Assembly (NCBI GenBank): GCA_916048095.2
Contig: OU696586.1
Location: 7,155,749 to 7,219,748, forward strand
Length of the DNA stretch: 64,000 nucleotides
Reading direction: 5' to 3'
Source of the DNA: Sacculina carcini
Taxonomy: Eukaryota; Arthropoda; Thecostraca; Sacculinidae
Shown: positions 1-13,400 of the stretch, in pieces
Position numbering within the stretch: the stretch's first letter is position 1
Layout of the letters: each line of letters starts with the position of its first letter
The notes under the pieces: generated by a model
Seen by the model: the letters and a program-made list of their open reading frames with translations, nothing else
The model's database searches: none
What the model was told of the DNA's origin: nothing
Translations under genes and position numbers: made by a program

Positions 1-307
1 GCACTTGCGATTACTCAGGAACATACTACTGTGTAGAAAATTTTGTGTTCTACAAGATAAGCTATAATTTATACCCACAAATGATACAAAAAAACGTGTA
101 AAATTGGCAAAATTCTCAAATACATCCAAAATTACACTTGAACACCGGGCGACTAAAATTAATTCATTTTTCTACTATTTCTCAGTAACTATTTGTTATA
201 CATAAAAATAAATTATACCATCGTGCTAGATATCTTGTTTTCTACAACACGGTATTATTCTTAATTTTCTAAAGTGTATCTGAATTTTCCAAAGTGTATC
301 TGAAGTG

Positions 308-413
308 TTATGAATTGCTCCGCACAACGGGCGGGTTTTAATGCTATATATCTATATATACTATATATATATATCTATATATATATACGATATATATCTA
401 TATATATCGTATA
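308..413 (+). repeat. GC-rich motif plus TA microsatellite and cruciform palindrome (reference copy)
   Basis: The motif TGCTCCGCACAACGGGCGGG interrupts AT-rich sequence and is followed by an imperfect (TA)n/(TC) microsatellite. A perfect inverted repeat lies at 384-397 and 400-413 (14-nt arms, 2-nt centre CT), able to form a cruciform. It runs straight into TATAAAAG (410-417), which resembles a TATA box, then a TCTGTCTGTG / TTTGTCTGTC tract and CCTCCTTGGTCCATTTTCAG. The module is present in every unit. Microsatellite length is the main source of unit length variation; units 20 and 21 lost 12 bp here relative to the 1,963-bp class. Whether the TATA-like element is transcribed cannot be told from sequence. 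Confidence 0.8.
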
Positions 414-1404
414 AAAGAGTTCCTCTGTCTGTGTGTTTGTTTGTCTGTCCCACCCTCCTTGGTCCATTTTCAGCAAGCTGCTACTCGGTAACCACTTAAT
501 GTACCCGCCAAAAATTAATACCATTACGCTGGAAATTTTCTTGTCTACACGATAGGATAAATTTCAAATTTTAAAAATAAACCCAAAAAAAGTTATCGCG
601 GTGAAAAGACAAAATGAACCCTGAAAAATGCGAAAATTTTGGTCAATATTCCTGCATCTACTCCTCATAAACCAGAAATGGTACAGCCAAACAAATTATA
701 CGACTGTGTAGAGAATATTCTGTTCTACGCGATAGGCTATAATTAATATCCAAAAATTAAATATAAAATATGTAAAAATGACAAAATTTCAGTCTACATT
801 CAAAATTATATTTAAGCTCGACGCGTCCGATTTTCTGTACTTTTTTCTCTATTTCTCAGCAACTAACTATGACACCTCTAAATAAATATTACCATCATGC
901 TGGCAATTTTGTTTTCTACAGCACGGTATACTTTTTAATTTTCCAAAGTGTATTAAAAAATGTTACGGCGGTGTGAAGTCAAAATGACAAAGTCAAAAAT
1001 GCAAAATTAGCACTGAAAAACGCGAATATTTTGGTCAATATTCCCCTATCTATTCCTCATAAACCAGCAAAGTTACAGCTATAAAAATTATACTATTGTG
1101 TAGAAAATTTTGTGTTCTACAAGAAATATTCTAATTTATACCCACAAATGATACAAAAAACGTGTAAAATTGGCAAAATTCTCAAATACATCCAAAATTA
1201 CACTTGAACACCGGGTGACTAAAATTAATACATTTTTCTACTATTTTTCAGTAACTATTTGTCACACATCAAAATTAATTATACCATCGTGCTAGACATC
1301 TTGTTTTCTACAATACGGTATAATTTGTAATTTTCCAAAGTGTATCTGAAGGAAGTCACGGCGGTGTAAAGTCAAATTGTCATGTTGCCAATTTGACAGC
1401 TATT

Positions 1405-1571
1405 ATGCGCACTTGCGATTACACAGGAATATACACCGATTAAATTTCACTGAAGCCCAATCACAATTAAGAATGCATCATATTATCTCCAAGCATGGAT
1501 GGTGTGGTTTTATTGCGTACAGTTTAATTAATGCTACACTATACTGAATATAAAGGCTTTATTGTCCTCAA
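1405..1571 (+). repeat. Conserved linker between satellite pairs C and D (reference copy)
   Basis: This stretch runs from GCGCACTTGCGATTACACAG through GAATGCATCATATTATCTCC to GTCCTCAATAACGG and has no inverted-repeat core, which explains the 299-bp gap in core spacing. The same linker recurs once per unit, again near 52,306-52,480 in the diverged flank, where it leads into different sequence, and once in the resumed array at 63,438-63,605. A shorter related ~70-bp piece, with CACTGATTTAATTTCACTTA, joins D to the next unit. Confidence 0.75.
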
Positions 1572-4500
1572 TAACGGAATATACTACTGTGTAGAAAATT
1601 TTGTGTTCTACAGGAAAAGGTATAATTTATACCCACAAATGATACAAAAAACGTGTAAAATTGGCAAAATTCTCAAATACATCCAAAATTACACCTGAAC
1701 ACCGGGTGACTAAAATTTATTCATTTTTCTGCCTATTTCTCAAAAACTAATTGTGACACATTAAAATGAATTATACCATCGTGCTAGAAATTTTGGTTTC
1801 TACAATACGGTATAATTCTTAATTTTCCAAAGTGTATCTGAAGGAAGTTACGGCGGTGTAAAGTCAAAATGTCATGTTGCCAATTTGACAGCTATTATGC
1901 GCACTGGCGATTACACATGAATATACACTGATTTAATTTCACTTAAGTCTAATCACAATTGACGCACTTGCGATTACTCAGGAACATACTACTGTGTAGA
2001 AAATTTTGTGTTCTACAAGATAAGCTATAATTTATACCCACAAATGATACAAAAAAACGTGTAAAATTGGCAAAATTCTCAAATACATCCAAAATTACAC
2101 TTGAACACCGGGCGACTAAAATTAATTCATTTTTCTACTATTTCTCAGTAACTATTTGTTATACATAAAAATAAATTATACCATCGTGCTAGATATCTTG
2201 TTTTCTACAACACGGTATTATTCTTAATTTTCTAAAGTGTATCTGAATTTTCCAAAGTGTATCTGAAGTGTTATGAATTGCTCCGCACAACGGGCGGGTT
2301 TTAATGCTATATATCTATATATACTATATATATATATCTATATATATATACGATATATATCTATATATATCGTATAAAAGAGTTCCTCTGTCTGTGTGTT
2401 TGTTTGTCTGTCCCACCCTCCTTGGTCAATTTTCAGCAAGCTGCTACTCGGTAACCACTTAATGTACCCGCCAAAAATTAATACCATTACGCTGGAAATT
2501 TTCTTGTCTACACGATAGGATAAATTTCAAATTTTAAAAATAAACCCAAAAAAAGTTATCGCGGTGAAAAGACAAAATGAACCCTGAAAAATGCGAAAAT
2601 TTTGGTCAATATTCCTGCATCTACTCCTCATAAACCAGAAATGGTACAGCCAAACAAATTATACGACTGTGTAGAGAATATTCTGTTCTACGCGATAGGC
2701 TATAATTAATATCCAAAAATTAAATATAAAATATGTAAAAATGACAAAATTTCAGTCTACATTCAAAATTATATTTAAGCTCGACGCGTCCGATTTTCTG
2801 TACTTTTTTCTCTATTTCTCAGCAACTAACTATGACACCTCTAAATAAATATTACCATCATGCTGGCAATTTTGTTTTCTACAGCACGGTATACTTTTTA
2901 ATTTTCCAAAGTGTATTAAAAAATGTTACGGCGGTGTGAAGTCAAAATGACAAAGTCAAAAATGCAAAATTAGCACTGAAAAACGCGAATATTTTGGTCA
3001 ATATTCCCCTATCTATTCCTCATAAACCAGCAAAGTTACAGCTATAAAAATTATACTATTGTGTAGAAAATTTTGTGTTCTACAAGAAATATTCTAATTT
3101 ATACCCACAAATGATACAAAAAACGTGTAAAATTGGCAAAATTCTCAAATACATCCAAAATTACACTTGAACACCGGGTGACTAAAATTAATACATTTTT
3201 CTACTATTTTTCAGTAACTATTTGTCACACATCAAAATTAATTATACCATCGTGCTAGACATCTTGTTTTCTACAATACGGTATAATTTGTAATTTTCCA
3301 AAGTGTATCTGAAGGAAGTCACGGCGGTGTAAAGTCAAATTGTCATGTTGCCAATTTGACAGCTATTATGCGCACTTGCGATTACACAGGAATATACACC
3401 GATTAAATTTCACTGAAGCCCAATCACAATTAAGAATGCATCATATTATCTCCAAGCATGGATGGTGTGGTTTTATTGCGTACAGTTTAATTAATGCTAC
3501 ACTATACTGAATATAAAGGCTTTATTGTCCTCAATAACGGAATATACTACTGTGTAGAAAATTTTGTGTTCTACAAGAAAAGGTATAATTTATACCCACA
3601 AATGATACAAAAAACGTGTAAAATTGGCAAAATTCTCAAATACATCCAAAATTACACCTGAACACCGGGTGACTAAAATTTATTCATTTTTCTGCCTATT
3701 TCTCAAAAACTAATTGTGACACATTAAAATGAATTATACCATCGTGCTAGAAATTTTGGTTTCTACAATACGGTATAATTCTTAATTTTCCAAAGTGTAT
3801 CTGAAGGAAGTTACGGCGGTGTAAAGTCAAAATGTCATGTTGCCAATTTGACAGCTATTATGCGCACTGGCGATTACACATGAATATACACTGATTTAAT
3901 TTCACTTAAGTCTAATCACAATTGACGCACTTGCGATTACTCAGGAACATACTACTGTGTAGAAAATTTTGTGTTCTACAAGATAAGCTATAATTTACAC
4001 CCACAAATGATACAAAAAAACGTGTAAAATTGGCAAAATTCTCAAATACATCCAAAATTACACTTGAACACCGGGCGACTAAAATTAATTCATTTTTCTA
4101 CTATTTCTCAGTAACTATTTGTTATACATAAAAATAAATTATACCATCGTGCTAGATATCTTGTATTCTACAACACGGTATTATTCTTAATTTTCTAAAG
4201 TGTATCTGAATTTTCCAAAGTGTATCTGAAGTGTTATGAATTGCTCCGCACAACGGGCGGGTTTTAATGCTATATATCTATATATACTATATATATATAT
4301 ATCTATATATATATACGATATATATCTATATATATCGTATAAAAGAGTTCCTCTGTCTGTGTGTTTGTTTGTCTGTCCCACCCTCCTTGGTCCATTTTCA
4401 GCAAGCTGCTACTCGGTAACCACTTAATGTACCCGCCAAAAATTAATACCATTACGCTGGAAATTTTCTTGTCTACACGATAGGATAAATTTCAAATTTT

Positions 4501-5891
4501 AAAAATAAACCCAAAAAAAGTTATCGCGGTGAAAAGACAAAATGAACCCTGAAAAATGCGAAAATTTTGGTCAATATTCCTGCATCTACTCCTCATAAAC
4601 CAGAAATGGTACAGCCAAACAAATTATACGACTGTGTAGAGAATATTCTGTTCTACGCGATAGGCTATAATTAATATCCAAAAATTAAATATAAAATATG
4701 TAAAAATGACAAAATTTCAGTCTACATTCAAAATTATATTTAAGCTCGACGCGTCCGATTTTCTGTACTTTTTTCTCTATTTCTCAGCAACTAACTATGA
4801 CACCTCTAAATAAATATTACCATCATGCTGGCAATTTTGTTTTCTACAGCACGGTATACTTTTTAATTTTCCAAAGTGTATTAAAAAATGTTACGGCGGT
4901 GTGAAGTCAAAATGACAAAGTCAAAAATGCAAAATTAGCACTGAAAAACGCGAATATTTTGGTCAATATTCCCCTATCTATTCCTCATAAACCAGCAAAG
5001 TTACAGCTATAAAAATTATACTATTGTGTAGAAAATTTTGTGTTCTACAAGAAATATTCTAATTTATACCCACAAATGATACAAAAAACGTGTAAAATTG
5101 GCAAAATTCTCAAATACATCCAAAATTACACTTGAACACCGGGTGACTAAAATTAATACATTTTTCTACTATTTTTCAGTAACTATTTGTCACACATCAA
5201 AATTAATTATACCATCGTGCTAGACATCTTGTTTTCTACAATACGGTATAATTTGTAATTTTCCAAAGTGTATCTGAAGGAAGTCACGGCGGTGTAAAGT
5301 CAAATTGTCATGTTGCCAATTTGACAGCTATTATGCGCACTTGCGATTACACAGGAATATACACCGATTAAATTTCACTGAAGCCCAATCACAATTAAGA
5401 ATGCATCATATTATCTCCAAGCATGGATGGTGTGGTTTTATTGCGTACAGTTTAATTAATGCTACACTATACTGAATATAAAGGCTTTATTGTCCTCAAT
5501 AACGGAATATACTACTGTGTAGAAAATTTTGTGTTCTACAAGAAAAGGTATAATTTATACCCACAAATGATACAAAAAACGTGTAAAATTGGCAAAATTC
5601 TCAAATACATCCAAAATTACACCTGAACACCGGGTGACTAAAATTTATTCATTTTTCTGCCTATTTCTCAAAAACTAATTGTGACACATTAAAATGAATT
5701 ATACCATCGTGCTAGAAATTTTGGTTTCTACAATACGGTATAATTCTTAATTTTCCAAAGTGTATCTGAAGGAAGTTACGGCGGTGTAAAGTCAAAATGT
5801 CATGTTGCCAATTTGACAGCTATTATGCGCACTGGCGATTACACATGAATATACACTGATTTAATTTCACTTAAGTCTAATCACAATTGAC

Positions 5892-7441
5892 GCACTTGCG
5901 ATTACTCAGGAACATACTACTGTGTAGAAAATTTTGTGTTCTACAAGATAAGCTATAATTTATACCCACAAATGATACAAAAAAACGTGTAAAATTGGCA
6001 AAATTCTCAAATACATCCAAAATTACACTTGAACACCGGGCGACTAAAATTAATTCATTTTTCTACTATTTCTCAGTAACTATTTGTTATACATAAAAAT
6101 AAATTATACCATCGTGCTAGATATCTTGTTTTCTACAACACGGTATTATTCTTAATTTTCTAAAGTGTATCTGAATTTTCCAAAGTGTATCTGAAGTGTT
6201 ATGAATTGCTCCGCACAACGGGCGGGTTTTAATGCTATATATCTATATATACTATATATATATATCTATATATATATACGATATATATCTATATATATCG
6301 TATAAAAGAGTTCCTCTGTCTGTGTGTTTGTTTGTCTGTCCCACCCTCCTTGGTCCATTTTCAGCAAGCTGCTACTCGGTAACCACTTAATGTACCCGCC
6401 AAAAATTAATACCATTACGCTGGAAATTTTCTTGTCTACACGATAGGATAAATTTCAAATTTTAAAAATAAACCCAAAAAAAGTTATCGCGGTGAAAAGA
6501 CAAAATGAACCCTGAAAAATGCGAAAATTTTGGTCAATATTCCTGCATCTACTCCTCATAAACCAGAAATGGTACAGCCAAACAAATTATACGACTGTGT
6601 AGAGAATATTCTGTTCTACGCGATAGGCTATAATTAATATCCAAAAATTAAATATAAAATATGTAAAAATGACAAAATTTCAGTCTACATTCAAAATTAT
6701 ATTTAAGCTCGACGCGTCCGATTTTCTGTACTTTTTTCTCTATTTCTCAGCAACTAACTATGACACCTCAATAATTTTCAGTAATCTCAATAATTGACAC
6801 CTCAGTAATTTTCCAAAGTGTATCTGAAGGAAGTCACGGCGGTGTAAAGTCAAATTGTCATGTTGCCAATTTGACAGCTATTATGCGCACTTGCGATTAC
6901 ACAGGAATATACACCGATTAAATTTCACTGAAGCCCAATCACAATTAAGAATGCATCATATTATCTCCAAGCATGGATGGTGTGGTTTTATTGCGTACAG
7001 TTTAATTAATGCTACACTATACTGAATATAAAGGCTTTATTGTCCTCAATAACGGAATATACTACTGTGTAGAAAATTTTGTGTTCTACAAGAAAAGGTA
7101 TAATTTATACCCACAAATGATACAAAAAACGTGTAAAATTGGCAAAATTCTCAAATACATCCAAAATTACACCTGAACACCGGGTGACTAAAATTTATTC
7201 ATTTTTCTGCCTATTTCTCAAAAACTAATTGTGACACATTAAAATGAATTATACCATCGTGCTAGAAATTTTGGTTTCTACAATACGGTATAATTCTTAA
7301 TTTTCCAAAGTGTATCTGAAGGAAGTTACGGCGGTGTAAAGTCAAAATGTCATGTTGCCAATTTGACAGCTATTATGCGCACTGGCGATTACACATGAAT
7401 ATACACTGATTTAATTTCACTTAAGTCTAATCACAATTGAC
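5892..7441 (+). repeat. Internally deleted satellite unit with 35-bp filler
   Basis: This unit is 1,550 bp. Relative to unit 1 it lacks 448 bp (unit positions 879-1326: the rest of pair B and most of pair C). At the junction, 6,770-6,804, there are 35 bp of new sequence. The filler contains a copy of the left flank (TGACACCTC) and a copy of the right flank (TAATTTTC), so it appears templated from both edges. The rest of the unit is indistinguishable from its neighbours. Confidence 0.93.
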
Positions 7442-10400
7442 GCACTTGCGATTACTCAGGAACATACTACTGTGTAGAAAATTTTGTGTTCTACAAGATA
7501 AGCTATAATTTATACCCACAAATGATACAAAAAAACGTGTAAAATTGGCAAAATTCTCAAATACATCCAAAATTACACTTGAACACCGGGCGACTAAAAT
7601 TAATTCATTTTTCTACTATTTCTCAGTAACTATTTGTTATACATAAAAATAAATTATACCATCGTGCTAGATATCTTGTTTTCTACAACACGGTATTATT
7701 CTTAATTTTCTAAAGTGTATCTGAATTTTCCAAAGTGTATCTGAAGTGTTATGAATTGCTCCGCACAACGGGCGGGTTTTAATGCTATATATCTATATAT
7801 ACTATATATATATATCTATATATATATACGATATATATCTATATATATCGTATAAAAGAGTTCCTCTGTCTGTGTGTTTGTTTGTCTGTCCCACCCTCCT
7901 TGGTCCATTTTCAGCAAGCTGCTACTCGGTAACCACTTAATGTACCCGCCAAAAATTAATACCATTACGCTGGAAATTTTCTTGTCTACACGATAGGATA
8001 AATTTCAAATTTTAAAAATAAACCCAAAAAAAGTTATCGCGGTGAAAAGACAAAATGAACCCTGAAAAATGCGAAAATTTTGGTCAATATTCCTGCATCT
8101 ACTCCTCATAAACCAGAAATGGTACAGCCAAACAAATTATACGACTGTGTAGAGAATATTCTGTTCTACGCGATAGGCTATAATTAATATCCAAAAATTA
8201 AATATAAAATATGTAAAAATGACAAAATTTCAGTCTACATTCAAAATTATATTTAAGCTCGACGCGTCCGATTTTCTGTACTTTTTTCTCTATTTCTCAG
8301 CAACTAACTATGACACCTCTAAATAAATATTACCATCATGCTGGCAATTTTGTTTTCTACAGCACGGTATACTTTTTAATTTTCCAAAGTGTATTAAAAA
8401 ATGTTACGGCGGTGTGAAGTCAAAATGACAAAGTCAAAAATGCAAAATTAGCACTGAAAAACGCGAATATTTTGGTCAATATTCCCCTATCTATTCCTCA
8501 TAAACCAGCAAAGTTACAGCTATAAAAATTATACTATTGTGTAGAAAATTTTGTGTTCTACAAGAAATATTCTAATTTATACCCACAAATGATACAAAAA
8601 ACGTGTAAAATTGGCAAAATTCTCAAATACATCCAAAATTACACTTGAACACCGGGTGACTAAAATTAATACATTTTTCTACTATTTTTCAGTAACTATT
8701 TGTCACACATCAAAATTAATTATACCATCGTGCTAGACATCTTGTTTTCTACAATACGGTATAATTTGTAATTTTCCAAAGTGTATCTGAAGGAAGTCAC
8801 GGCGGTGTAAAGTCAAATTGTCATGTTGCCAATTTGACAGCTATTATGCGCACTTGCGATTACACAGGAATATACACCGATTAAATTTCACTGAAGCCCA
8901 ATCACAATTAAGAATGCATCATATTATCTCCAAGCATGGATGGTGTGGTTTTATTGCGTACAGTTTAATTAATGCTACACTATACTGAATATAAAGGCTT
9001 TATTGTCCTCAATAACGGAATATACTACTGTGTAGAAAATTTTGTGTTCTACAAGAAAAGGTATAATTTATACCCACAAATGATACAAAAAACGTGTAAA
9101 ATTGGCAAAATTCTCAAATACATCCAAAATTACACCTGAACACCGGGTGACTAAAATTTATTCATTTTTCTGCCTATTTCTCAAAAACTAATTGTGACAC
9201 ATTAAAATGAATTATACCATCGTGCTAGAAATTTTGGTTTCTACAATACGGTATAATTCTTAATTTTCCAAAGTGTATCTGAAGGAAGTTACGGCGGTGT
9301 AAAGTCAAAATGTCATGTTGCCAATTTGACAGCTATTATGCGCACTGGCGATTACACATGAATATACACTGATTTAATTTCACTTAAGTCTAATCACAAT
9401 TGACGCACTTGCGATTACTCAGGAACATACTACTGTGTAGAAAATTTTGTGTTCTACAAGATAAGCTATAATTTATACCCACAAATGATACAAAAAAACG
9501 TGTAAAATTGGCAAAATTCTCAAATACATCCAAAATTACACTTGAACACCGGGCGACTAAAATTAATTCATTTTTCTACTATTTCTCAGTAACTATTTGT
9601 TATACATAAAAATAAATTATACCATCGTGCTAGATATCTTGTTTTCTACAACACGGTATTATTCTTAAGTTTCTAAAGTGTATCTGAATTTTCCAAAGTG
9701 TATCTGAAGTGTTATGAATTGCTCCGCACAACGGGCGGGTTTTAATGCTATATATCTATATATACTATATATATATATCTATATATATATACGATATATA
9801 TCTATATATATCGTATAAAAGAGTTCCTCTGTCTGTGTGTTTGTTTGTCTGTCCCACCCTCCTTGGTCCATTTTCAGCAAGCTGCTACTCGGTAACCACT
9901 TAATGTACCCGCCAAAAATTAATACCATTACGCTGGAAATTTTCTTGTCTACACGATAGGATAAATTTCAAATTTTAAAAATAAACCCAAAAAAAGTTAT
10001 CGCGGTGAAAAGACAAAATGAACCCTGAAAAATGCGAAAATTTTGGTCAATATTCCTGCATCTACTCCTCATAAACCAGAAATGGTACAGCCAAACAAAT
10101 TATACGACTGTGTAGAGAATATTCTGTTCTACGCGATAGGCTATAATTAATATCCAAAAATTAAATATAAAATATGTAAAAATGACAAAATTTCAGTCTA
10201 CATTCAAAATTATATTTAAGCTCGACGCGTCCGATTTTCTGTACTTTTTTCTCTATTTCTCAGCAACTAACTATGACACCTCTAAATAAATATTACCATC
10301 ATGCTGGCAATTTTGTTTTCTACAGCACGGTATACTTTTTAATTTTCCAAAGTGTATTAAAAAATGTTACGGCGGTGTGAAGTCAAAATGACAAAGTCAA

Positions 10401-13400
10401 AAATGCAAAATTAGCACTGAAAAACGCGAATATTTTGGTCAATATTCCCCTATCTATTCCTCATAAACCAGCAAAGTTACAGCTATAAAAATTATACTAT
10501 TGTGTAGAAAATTTTGTGTTCTACAAGAAATATTCTAATTTATACCCACAAATGATACAAAAAACGTGTAAAATTGGCAAAATTCTCAAATACATCCAAA
10601 ATTACACTTGAACACCGGGTGACTAAAATTAATACATTTTTCTACTATTTTTCAGTAACTATTTGTCACACATCAAAATTAATTATACCATCGTGCTAGA
10701 CATCTTGTTTTCTACAATACGGTATAATTTGTAATTTTCCAAAGTGTATCTGAAGGAAGTCACGGCGGTGTAAAGTCAAATTGTCATGTTGCCAATTTGA
10801 CAGCTATTATGCGCACTTGCGATTACACAGGAATATACACCGATTAAATTTCACTGAAGCCCAATCACAATTAAGAATGCATCATATTATCTCCAAGCAT
10901 GGATGGTGTGGTTTTATTGCGTACAGTTTAATTAATGCTACACTATACTGAATATAAAGGCTTTATTGTCCTCAATAACGGAATATACTACTGTGTAGAA
11001 AATTTTGTGTTCTACAAGAAAAGGTATAATTTATACCCACAAATGATACAAAAAACGTGTAAAATTGGCAAAATTCTCAAATACATCCAAAATTACACCT
11101 GAACACCGGGTGACTAAAATTTATTCATTTTTCTGCCTATTTCTCAAAAACTAATTGTGACACATTAAAATGAATTATACCATCGTGCTAGAAATTTTGG
11201 TTTCTACAATACGGTATAATTCTTAATTTTCCAAAGTGTATCTGAAGGAAGTTACGGCGGTGTAAAGTCAAAATGTCATGTTGCCAATTTGACAGCTATT
11301 ATGCGCACTGGCGATTACACATGAATATACACTGATTTAATTTCACTTAAGTCTAATCACAATTGACGCACTTGCGATTACTCAGGAACATACTACTGTG
11401 TAGAAAATTTTGTGTTCTACAAGATAAGCTATAATTTACACCCACAAATGATACAAAAAAACGTGTAAAATTGGCAAAATTCTCAAATACATCCAAAATT
11501 ACACTTGAACACCGGGCGACTAAAATTAATTCATTTTTCTACTATTTCTCAGTAACTATTTGTTATACATAAAAATAAATTATACCATCGTGCTAGATAT
11601 CTTGTTTTCTACAACACGGTATTATTCTAAATTTTCTAAAGTGTATCTGAATTTTCCAAAGTGTATCTGAAGTGTTATGAATTGCTCCGCACAACGGGCG
11701 GGTTTTAATGCTATATATCTATATATACTATATATATATATATCTATATATATATACGATATATATCTATATATATCGTATAAAAGAGTTCCTCTGTCTG
11801 TGTGTTTGTTTGTCTGTCCCACCCTCCTTGGTCCATTTTCAGCAAGCTGCTACTCGGTAACCACTTAATGTACCCGCCAAAAATTAATACCATTACGCTG
11901 GAAATTTTCTTGTCTACACGATAGGATAAATTTCAAATTTTAAAAATAAACCCAAAAAAAGTTATCGCGGTGAAAAGACAAAATGAACCCTGAAAAATGC
12001 GAAAATTTTGGTCAATATTCCTGCATCTACTCCTCATAAACCAGAAATGGTACAGCCAAACAAATTATACGACTGTGTAGAGAATATTCTGTTCTACGCG
12101 ATAGGCTATAATTAATATCCAAAAATTAAATATAAAATATGTAAAAATGACAAAATTTCAGTCTACATTCAAAATTATATTTAAGCTCGACGCGTCCGAT
12201 TTTCTGTACTTTTTTCTCTATTTCTCAGCAACTAACTATGACACCTCTAAATAAATATTACCATCATGCTGGCAATTTTGTTTTCTACAGCACGGTATAC
12301 TTTTTAATTTTCCAAAGTGTATTAAAAAATGTTACGGCGGTGTGAAGTCAAAATGACAAAGTCAAAAATGCAAAATTAGCACTGAAAAACGCGAATATTT
12401 TGGTCAATATTCCCCTATCTATTCCTCATAAACCAGCAAAGTTACAGCTATAAAAATTATACTATTGTGTAGAAAATTTTGTGTTCTACAAGAAATATTC
12501 TAATTTATACCCACAAATGATACAAAAAACGTGTAAAATTGGCAAAATTCTCAAATACATCCAAAATTACACTTGAACACCGGGTGACTAAAATTAATAC
12601 ATTTTTCTACTATTTTTCAGTAACTATTTGTCACACATCAAAATTAATTATACCATCGTGCTAGACATCTTGTTTTCTACAATACGGTATAATTTGTAAT
12701 TTTCCAAAGTGTATCTGAAGGAAGTCACGGCGGTGTAAAGTCAAATTGTCATGTTGCCAATTTGACAGCTATTATGCGCACTTGCGATTACACAGGAATA
12801 TACACCGATTAAATTTCACTGAAGCCCAATCACAATTAAGAATGCATCATATTATCTCCAAGCATGGATGGTGTGGTTTTATTGCGTACAGTTTAATTAA
12901 TGCTACACTATACTGAATATAAAGGCTTTATTGTCCTCAATAACGGAATATACTACTGTGTAGAAAATTTTGTGTTCTACAAGAAAAGGTATAATTTATA
13001 CCCACAAATGATACAAAAAACGTGTAAAATTGGCAAAATTCTCAAATACATCCAAAATTACACCTGAACACCGGGTGACTAAAATTTATTCATTTTTCTG
13101 CCTATTTCTCAAAAACTAATTGTGACACATTAAAATGAATTATACCATCGTGCTAGAAATTTTGGTTTCTACAATACGGTATAATTCTTAATTTTCCAAA
13201 GTGTATCTGAAGGAAGTTACGGCGGTGTAAAGTCAAAATGTCATGTTGCCAATTTGACAGCTATTATGCGCACTGGCGATTACACATGAATATACACTGA
13301 TTTAATTTCACTTAAGTCTAATCACAATTGACGCACTTGCGATTACTCAGGAACATACTACTGTGTAGAAAATTTTGTGTTCTACAAGATAAGCTATAAT

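Larger units (their letters stand above)
1..1963 (+). repeat. Reference satellite unit with internal sub-repeats
   Basis: Internal order: half-monomer pair A (about 25-308), GC motif plus TA microsatellite module (about 308-490), a lone half-monomer (about 490-697), pair B (about 697-1088), pair C (about 1089-1405), a linker (about 1405-1570), and pair D (about 1571-1963). Pairs A, C and D are close relatives, all carrying the ATACCCACAAATGATAC and ACCGGGYGACTAAAATT blocks; B is older and more diverged. Inverted-repeat cores (TAGAAA or TGGAAA followed by TTCTAC) start at 34, 227, 530, 709, 901, 1101, 1293, 1592 and 1785. The spacings are 193, 303, 179, 192, 200, 192, 299, 193 and, to the next unit, 212 bp. 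The unit is therefore a higher-order repeat of a ~190-200 bp ancestor. This copy differs from its neighbours at TCTACAGGAAAAGG near 1,606. Confidence 0.9.

Noticed and set aside
440..480. Pyrimidine tract ending TTTTCAG as a 3' splice site in the satellite
   Set aside because: No donor, exon or coding continuation can be supported; it is part of a repeat found in every unit.
4187..4427. Paired 63-64-codon ORFs on both strands in about half of the array units (and 83-codon versions at 37,163 and 39,114)
   Set aside because: They are translations of the TA/TC microsatellite and GC-motif module on opposite strands, Ile/Tyr-rich, and lost whenever the microsatellite differs by 2 bp. No selection for coding is visible.
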